64,000 nt of DNA, from positions 62,001 to 126,000 of the forward strand of contig JAPDRO010000008.1 in the NCBI GenBank assembly GCA_030247885.1. Reading direction: 5' to 3'. Each line of letters opens with the position of its first letter. Positions within the stretch are counted from its first letter, which is position 1. Below are positions 57,117 to 64,000 of the stretch, piece by piece. Made by a program: the position numbers and the translations under genes. The notes under the pieces were generated by a model. It saw nothing but the letters and a program-made list of their open reading frames with translations, made no database searches and was not told the origin of the DNA. This DNA is from Taxawa tesnikishii (nom. ined.). Lineage: Eukaryota; Ascomycota; Dothideomycetes; Dothideales.

Positions 57117-58353
57117 TTCGGAACTGTGATGGGGATTTTCAACTCTGATAGATCCGAGGTTAACGCTGAATGGCGAACTGTGTAAATGGTCGAGATTTAC
57201 AGCAGCAGTGACAGTGGCAGTGGTAGTGGTCGAGTCTGAGATGTCTGGGTAGACGTGAGGCTTGGGGAGCTGGAGAGACATCAAAGCGCGCCGTGAATCT
57301 TTGCCAAGACTCCGTCTCCGCGTCTCATACCCAGCATTCACGCCAGGCTATGCTCATTCCATTCCTCTCTACTTCACGCACGTCATGCTATTCTTCGCAT
57401 ACAAGTCGTGTCATACAACACGCACCCTTCCATGCTTTCATGTATGAGCTTCACGGTCCTTTGACATGGACCGCGTCACGGCCAGACACCGTCGTGTCCG
57501 ACCAAGTGGCAGGAGAGCACCCAGATACGATGTGCATGCAACGAGCCTCACGCCTTCGGAGAACACCAACTGCTTTGCCATCTAATACAGATTACCATCC
57601 GAACAATACAACTGCATCTTTCTGGTATAGGAAAGGAAAGGAAAGGAAAGGAAAGGAAAGCAAAGCGCGCGGAGGCTGATGAGCTCGCCGCATGATAGTT
57701 CGTTCGATTGCACGCGCGTTTCTCTGTCTCTGCTTGCTCAAGCTCCCTAACGAGCAAAAGCTCAACTCGACTGCATGAGCCTCTAGGCGATCATTTTGCA
57801 GATGCTGTGCACCTACAACGATCGATCCAGTGACCCATCGCTTTTCATCATAGGGCCTGTCAAGGGGTAAAAGTGCTTCTGCCGGATGACCGCTGTATAG
57901 GTACTCCATGGGCAGGCCTCACATCCAATAGTCGCCGACATGAACCAGGACGTGACATCTATCCCATCTGCCGGTGTACGCCTCACACACCTTCACAGCC
58001 TGGATCGCAGTCTTGCGCAGCCCGGCGCGTGGTGCCACTGTGGGGTCGATCAATCAACGAGCTGAGCCAAGGACCAAGAAAACTGCCAATGTTCTTGCTC
58101 TGCAGATAATCCCAGTCTGTTGCACTTGGCGCGCTCGACTCGGATCTAGCTACGATGCCTCAGAAGTATCGCTCTTCTTCCGTTATATTGTTTATGCCGC
58201 GATCATTTACCGCAACCCACATCGCCTGCTTGGCAGCTTGGGCAGCTGTGCTGGTGTAGAAAAACGCATGTACAAATATAGCGAGGCTACCTCCATCCTT
58301 TCCCCATACCCCATACCCCAGGTTTCCCGACTCCTGCCGTGCGACAGATCGAG
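57117..58353. promoter_or_regulatory. Divergent 1.2-kb intergenic region
   Basis: It lies between the start codons of YRA1 and the second Dal5-type transporter. No gene supported. It holds a GAAAG pentanucleotide repeat at 57630-57660. Confidence 0.45.
57630..57660. repeat. (GAAAG)n microsatellite
   Basis: Six copies of the pentamer GAAAG; no coding role. Confidence 0.9.
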
Positions 58354-60040
58354 ATGGAGAAGACTTCTTTCGAGCACTATCATGCCGAGGCTGTTGACAG
58401 CCCGAAATCCGAAGACAGCTCGTCCGAGCCCACATGGACACCGGAAGAAGAACGCGCAGTGCGAAGGAAACTGGACCTGCGCTTAGTGCCACCAGTAACA
58501 CTTCTCTATCTGCTATGCTTCATCGACCGCGCCAACGTCGGCAATGCTCGCATCCAGGGCATGGCAAAGGATCTCAACCTCGTCGGCTACCGCTTCAACT
58601 GGGCTTTGACCGTCTTCTACTTCACTTACGTCGCCGTTGAGATCCCCAGCAACGCCATCTTGAAGAAAGTCGGCGCGCGATTCTGGATCCCGGCTTTGGT
58701 AGCTGGGTTCGGATTGGTGTCGCTATGCACCGCGTTTGTCAAGTCTTTTGAGGGCCTCTGCATCGCGAGAGCGTTCCTTGGACTGGTAGAGGGAGGCACC
58801 ATGCCGTGAGTTTTGTGCAGACGATTGTTCGACGGCGGGAGCATGCTAACGCTTGCGCAGCGGTATAGCCTTCTTCCTCAGCTGCTTCTACAAGCGCGAA
58901 GAGCTCCTGTTCCGAGTTGGCATTTTCGTATCAGCTGCTTCCCTAGCGGGAGCCTTTGGAGGGCTTTTGGCGACTGGGTTGTCGCGCATCCCTCCCTGGG
59001 GCGTAGCCTCGATGCGCATCCACACCTGGCGAAACATATTCTTCTTCGAAGGCCTTCTGACTCTGTTGGTCTCCCTTGCCGCACCCTTTGTCATGGCGAG
59101 CAGACCGGAGGAGTGCAAGTTCCTGACCGACAGAGAGCGAATGATCGCCGCTGAAAGATTGGTCCGAGAGCATCAGGCAAACCCACACGAGGTCGTGAAA
59201 ATGCGTCATGCGAAGAGGGCGGTGCTTAATATCAACAACGTCATCTGTGCGGGCGGCTTCTTCCTCATCAACGTTACTGTTCAGAGCTTTTCGCTGTTCC
59301 TGCCCAGTATTCTAAACGACCTTGGATGGACTGCTACAAAGGCCCAGCTCTACAGGTATGCGTACAAGCCAATCTAGCTCCATCTTCGTGCTGACGTCTC
59401 CCAGCGTGCCGCCTTACGTTTGCGCCTGCATCATTGCCATCACAATCGCCTTTGTAAGTGATCGGACTCGCATGCGTGGGCTGTACCTTGCAATCTTCAC
59501 CATCTTCCCCATCATCGGATTTGCCCTCCTTCGCACATCGAACAACGTGAACGTGAAATACGCGTCGGTATATCTGGCTGCTATCGGAGCGTTCCCTGGT
59601 GGTCCAGGCTTTCTTTCCTGGGGGCTGAACAGTGAGTATCATTCTGATCGTGGGTACATCGGAGACTGACTTGGGCAGATGCTGCCGGGCCTGCTGTGCG
59701 AGCCGTGGCGGGCGGCTACATCGTCTCCATTGGAAGCTTAGGAGCCATTGTTGCCACGTACGTCTACAACCCCCCTCCCTTTTTTTAACGAATCGTATTG
59801 ATGACAATATCTAGGTGGACTTATCTGCCGCGAGACGCGCCGCGCTATCCTATCGGTCACACGATCAACCTCGTTGCCGAGGTCGGGGTCCTGTGTCTGG
59901 CACTGGCTGGCATTTTCTACTGCAAGTGGGAGAATCGCCAGCGTCAACTGGGCAGACGTGACGACAGGCTGCTGAACATCACCCCAGAGCAGGAGGTGGA
60001 TCTGGGTTACCGCCACCCCAATTTCCGGTATATTGCATGA
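58354..60040 (+). CDS. MFS transporter, Dal5/Tna1-type (second copy of the family)
   Basis: Five exons, 58354-58805, 58861-59355, 59405-59631, 59679-59757 and 59815-60040, with introns of 55, 49, 47 and 57 bp, all in frame, give 492 residues. Landmarks are KLDLRLVPPVTLLYLLCFIDRANVGNARI (charged N-terminus into helix 1), YFTYVAVEIPSN, ARAFLGLVEGGTMPG, the cytosolic Arg-rich loop with RPEECKFLTDRERM, and helix-rich second half with VPPYVCACIIAI and GGPGFLSWGLN. The family transports small organic anions such as nicotinate, allantoate, pantothenate or carboxylic acids. It differs from the transporter at 8.9-10.6 kb in exon structure and sequence, so the two are not a recent duplication. No pathway gene adjoins it; the substrate is unknown. 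Confidence 0.92.
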
Positions 60041-61219
60041 GATTTCCGAGAACACTGCCCGCGGTTCAGATGCTCTTGCCGGGGAGGGGTGGGGGCGGCG
60101 CTCTTCAGCACACCGCGCTCAGCGTTGATGTTCACATCGGTGTTGCATTCGTAGTTTCTTTACCATAAATGTACATATCTCATCGCACACCATCTGACAT
60201 GGCGGAACAAGACGCCGGCACTGTAACGGTCCGTTGTGGTAGCAGATGCTGGTTCTGTTGAGACTTGGGGGCGGGGGTACGGCGAGAGGTCAGAATGACG
60301 ATGAGTCGTAAGAGCCGCCAGAGACGCAATTCTGGCAAGCAAAAGAAGCGGAGTGATGCCAAACGGTAGAGTTGTGACAAACGATCATGCTGGTCGCTAC
60401 TAGCTCGGCGGAAGTGCCGGTGCGGTAGGGGCCAGAATGTTAGCGGGCAGCGGGCAGCGAGACATGAACGGAGGGCAATCTCCATCATGGGCTCTTGATC
60501 TAGTGGTTGTACGCCGGCATTGTGATGAGGTGTTATGACTATACTAGAGGAAAGTACACTATAAGCATGAAGAAAAACAGTTTTAGAGTTTTTGTGCTCA
60601 CAAAAAAAGCCGGACTCGGAAGGAAGCGTCTAGCCTCCTGACTTCACGTTCCTTAGCATCTTGGACAAGCGGGATATCGAGCTTGTTCCCTCCCTAACAT
60701 AGACTTATCCATACTGTCTATACTCTTGCCATTTTTACATCATGAATCCTTCTATGGGCGGTCACGTCTCCCTTGTCTTGGCCCAGCACAGGCCCAGCGA
60801 GTGCGACTCGGCCGTTTGACGTAGCAAGATCCCCGGGATAGACGATCGCTACTCGGCCATCCGTGGTCACATCGGATTCTAGACGAGCGAAGCAGGGAGG
60901 AGAACCATATACGTCAGAGTACTCATTTCCCTGGCATCTAAAGCAAAGCAACGCCATGGGATCTGTGCTGTAGTACATACTAGTACAATGTATACTTGTA
61001 TGATCTCGCGTACGTCCATTTCATGCCTGCCTTGCATCACGATCTCCCTCTTGCCACCCACCACACGTAGGGTAGATGGCCCCCATCGCCCACCACGGTC
61101 CTGTCTTTTCCCGGCAAAGGCGTTTGTATATAGTCCACCACCTCACGTCTCAATTGTGTCACGATTGCTCAACCTCATTCGTCTGACTCGAGGCGACATC
61201 CGGGTCGAAGAAGAGCAGA
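60041..61219. other. Intergenic
   Basis: No gene, RNA or repeat that I can support. Confidence 0.5.
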
Positions 61220-61886
61220 TTATATATCGATAGAGGATACCTCAAGACTGTCTTCGTACTTAGCCAGGACCCTAGTCAGATCCTCCATAGACGCGAGCAT
61301 ACGGAACTCCTCATCTAGGTCTTCGTCGATCATCAACATGGGATACTTGATCGTCAGCTTCCGGAGCTTGCAAGAGAAGTCCTTGTGCGCTAGTGAAACC
61401 ACAAGAGGAAGCAGATAGGAATACTCCATGTCCAAGTGTAGCGTATGTAGTTGGAGGGGCGTGTTGTTCTGTGGCAGGAAAAACCTCTGTAGTAGCACTA
61501 TGCTGAAGCTCGATATCTGTATGCCGGACCGCTCCAGATCTCTAAGGAAACCCTCCAGAAATATACAGTAGTCGCCTGGTTGGTTCTCAGTGTGTCTCTG
61601 CATTGAAAGTTTAGGAAAAACGTTTTCGAACGTGCGCCTTTGTTCCTTCGTGTTTTGGATGGCGCCCCCAAGGGCATTGAGAAGCCAGGTTTTGGCTTCG
61701 GCGAACTCATTGCCTAACTCTGGATTGACGAAAAGCATAGCATAGGCTAGGCCATAGTTCGATGCGAGGTATTGCTTGAGCTTGGAAACCGAGGGGTTGT
61801 AGTGGTAGTCAAGGAATTTTAGAAGGGGCGCTTCTTCAAGGAGGCAAGTGTAGACCTTGTCGCGAAGTTCTGGTGGCAGGTTGTTC
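61220..61886 (-). CDS. Orphan protein with LPPELR-type N-terminal motif, first exon not found
   Basis: An open frame reads from a likely splice acceptor at 61887 (CCCAG, minus strand): NNLPPELRDKVYTCLLEEAPLLKFLDYHYN and continues to a stop at 61220, about 220 residues. LPPELR followed by a helix with K/I-Y-x-x-LL is the F-box-like start found in many lineage-specific fungal proteins. The rest is helical with leucine-rich stretches but no family I recognise. A start codon and upstream exon were not found, because a stop lies shortly upstream in the same frame. The gene may begin in a small exon between 61890 and 62090, or may be truncated. It is probably a fast-evolving species-specific gene. 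Confidence 0.4.
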
Positions 61887-62964
61887 CTGGGATGACATGA
61901 GCATGTACGCGGAGAAACTTAGAAGGATGCCGTACAAGGAGAAACATCGGCCGCTGAGGTAGGCGCGATGGTGATTCTCTCGAGCAAGGCATGACGGATA
62001 TGGTTTTGCTCGACAAACACATCGAGGGCCTAGACCGCTTTCCAGGTGATGGCGATATCCCGCCAGCTCAGCTGGCACGCCAATCTAGAGTCTACTAGAG
62101 ACTGGGTGCGGGAATCCGATAATAAGTACCGAATTGATCGGGTAATGACTATATAAGGAATTTGGGTCAGGAATCAGGTAGCAGATCAGAAGGTTAGAGA
62201 CTGGAGTTCAGGAACTGGATTGAAGGGTGAGGTAGTCCCAAGAGACGTGTTAACCGATGAGAAAGGAAGTCTGTCTAGTAGCAAGGGGGCACTGAGTATA
62301 AACAGTTAGTGTCCAAAGTGTGTTGGCAATCACTAACTGATTACCCAACACTTTGTCTGACTAATTGGGAAGCGGATTGCTTGAGAGGTGAACAAAGGAG
62401 ACGAAGACAGCAAAGAGAACTACATTTGTAAATCCGCAAAAGAATAGCAAACAATAGATGCAGCCTAAGGGAATGATCAAGGAAATGGATGAGGGGAGGC
62501 AGGGAAGCAAGGGCAGGGTATCTGGTTCCCCTAGGCCGAGTTCGTGACAGTGTCCCCTCCCTAGAGTCGAGGTCCTGCGAGACACTGTCTAGAGGGACCT
62601 CATTTCTTCACAATCTCGATCAGCCAATTCCAACAGTATGGTTTGTACCACTTGCATTGCAGGGATGTGTATCAGCAGAAAAGCTCGCTTCACTGCTAAA
62701 TGTCAGGCAAGGGCAGACCACTTCTTTGCCGGAAGCAACAAATGCTCTCTCTCTCCCCAACAAACTATCCAAAAAGAAACCCCTGCCGTACAGATGCAAT
62801 GGTTTTTCGTAAACGCTCATGAGGCTAACACACCAGACACCGCCAAGTGGCTGAAATGCATTACAAGCCACAGATGGAACCGAGAGCGCAATATCAAATC
62901 TTCCCCAACGCCATCGCCAGATCACCATGCACAAAGCGGAGAGTGGAAAAGCCCACCCAAAACT
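61887..62964. other. Intergenic
   Basis: No supported gene. The part at 62100-62340 is AG-rich and repetitive in feel but has no clear repeat unit. Confidence 0.45.
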
Positions 62965-64000
62965 CTAAGGCGTAATCGTAGACTGGCTCTCCTGTCTCAG
63001 CACACTCGGCCTGCTCCTCGACTTCTTCGTCTTCTCCACATCTTCGCCGACTGCAACCGCCATACTACTCGTGCTTTCGTCGTCTTGCTTCCCTTTCTTC
63101 CCTTTGAACTTCTCCATGTTCTCCTTGGTTAACTTTTCCGGACGGCCTCCGTGCATGCTCTCATCGCTGATGCCGCGGCCCAAGCGTTCTTTGGGGTTTT
63201 CGCCGCTTTCGAGCAACTGCTCGTCACGCAGATGGATTGCGCGTTCTTGGTTGTGTAGGTGACGCAGCGCACGCTCACCAGGCTCTTCTGTCGACTGCTC
63301 AATCATTTGGTGGTTGAATTCGATGCGGCTGAGCTCATTCCTTAGGGTCCCCGCGTGCGAGCCTTCGAGGTCCTTGGCTGAGTTGCTGGAAGTTTGAGTC
63401 TTCAGGGACGAGGAGCTCTCTACTTTGTGGACGTCCGGCCGTTGTGGTGAGGCCTTTGTAGGTGCATCGGCGGGCTTCGCGGATGGCGGGGCACTTTGCT
63501 TCTTCTTTTGGAGCGCCCATTTCACGAGCATCTCCTCAAGCAGCTTGCCCTTCACGGGCTTGGCTAGATAGTCGTTCATACCCGCGCTTTCGCATTTCTC
63601 GCGGTCGCCCTGGATGGCACTCGCGGTCATGGCGACGATAGGCGTGTTCTGTATACCTTGGTTTTCGGCGAACGGGCTCGCTGTCCGGATTGTATGCGTA
63701 GCTTTGTAGCCATCCATGACAGGCATTTGGACATCCTAATTCCACACGTCAGCATGCACAATGTCTTCAAAAGTTGTGCTGTAGTTACCATCAAAATGAT
63801 GTCCGGCTTGGGACGATCTGCTGTTTCCGGTTTCATTAAGTAGTCCAGAGCTTCTTGGCCATTCCATACTGCGTTGACAGAGAACTTGAGCTTTTTGATG
63901 GTCTTCAACGCAATTTGTTGGTTGATGGGGCTGCGAGGGCAAGTTAGATGGAGCCATACACTTGGAGTGACCCGTGACACGTACTTGTCTTCCACAACGA
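62965..64000 (-). CDS. Hybrid histidine kinase, C-terminal receiver domain and tail (N-terminus outside window)
   Basis: Exons 63985-64000 (partial), 63789-63930 and 62965-63735, with introns of 54 and 53 bp. Splicing yields VEDNPINQQIALKTIKKL, the start of a response-regulator receiver with the acidic pair E-D. The phosphoacceptor Asp is in DIILMDVQMPVMDGY, followed by PIVAMTASA (Thr/Ser switch) and the conserved Lys in YLAKPVKGK. A tail of about 170 residues, rich in Ser, Lys and Glu, ends at 62965; it contains RDEQLLESGENPKERLGRG and GGRPEKLTKENMEKF. A receiver followed by such a tail resembles the Sln1-type (group VI) osmosensing kinases of filamentous fungi, but the sensor and kinase domains are not visible, so this is tentative. 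Likely role: input to the Ypd1-Ssk1-HOG phosphorelay. Confidence 0.85.

Overview
The window is nuclear DNA of a filamentous ascomycete (Pezizomycotina; a Dothideomycete is my best guess, from overall protein style only). The evidence is short GT-AG introns (mostly 48-130 bp), close packing of genes on both strands, and a set of clearly fungal proteins: arginine-type CPSase large subunit with a mitochondrial leader, Utp12, Arp2/3 ARPC2, Sqt1, Cdc27, Tvp38, Snd2, Yra1, Env7, GH17 glucanase, and a hybrid histidine kinase. I found no complete transposon, no virus-like element and no convincing tRNA gene.

Layout. (1) 1-10.6 kb: a catabolic neighbourhood with an Ldh2-type dehydrogenase (cut by the window edge), a class II ketose-bisphosphate aldolase, an RraA-type aldolase/decarboxylase, a decayed PDC-lactonase-like amidohydrolase, a DhaK-DhaL ketose kinase and a Dal5-type anion transporter. 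Together these look like a pathway that imports a small organic or sugar acid and turns it into triose phosphates; the substrate is unknown. (2) 10.6-13.2 kb: gene-poor, with the remnant of a second MFS transporter. (3) 13.2-25.9 kb: housekeeping genes CPA2, UTP12, ARC35, a small RS-repeat protein and SQT1. (4) 26-37 kb: FAD oxidoreductase, AlkB-like nuclear protein, peroxisomal acyl-CoA ligase and secreted GH17 enzyme. (5) 37-45.8 kb: a decayed membrane protein, a hexose transporter, a 3.2-kb gene-free stretch and two poorly known proteins. (6) 46.5-57.1 kb: ENV7 kinase, TVP38, CDC27, SND2, YRA1. (7) 57-64 kb: a second Dal5-type transporter, an orphan gene and the C-terminal end of a hybrid histidine kinase.

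A strong technical pattern runs through the window. Many otherwise intact genes (UTP12, CDC27, ENV7, YRA1, the FAD oxidoreductase, the acyl-CoA ligase, the sugar transporter, the 44.1-kb gene, probably the ketose kinase) change reading frame, and in every case the frame is recovered by one additional base, usually in a homopolymer run. This looks like under-called homopolymers in the assembly rather than gene death. Three other loci (5.1-5.9, 11.2-11.5 and 38.0-38.8 kb) are different: they carry several stops and frame changes and look like true pseudogenes.

Exon limits were placed by eye from splice signals and reading-frame continuity. Family assignments come from recognised motifs, not from a database search.
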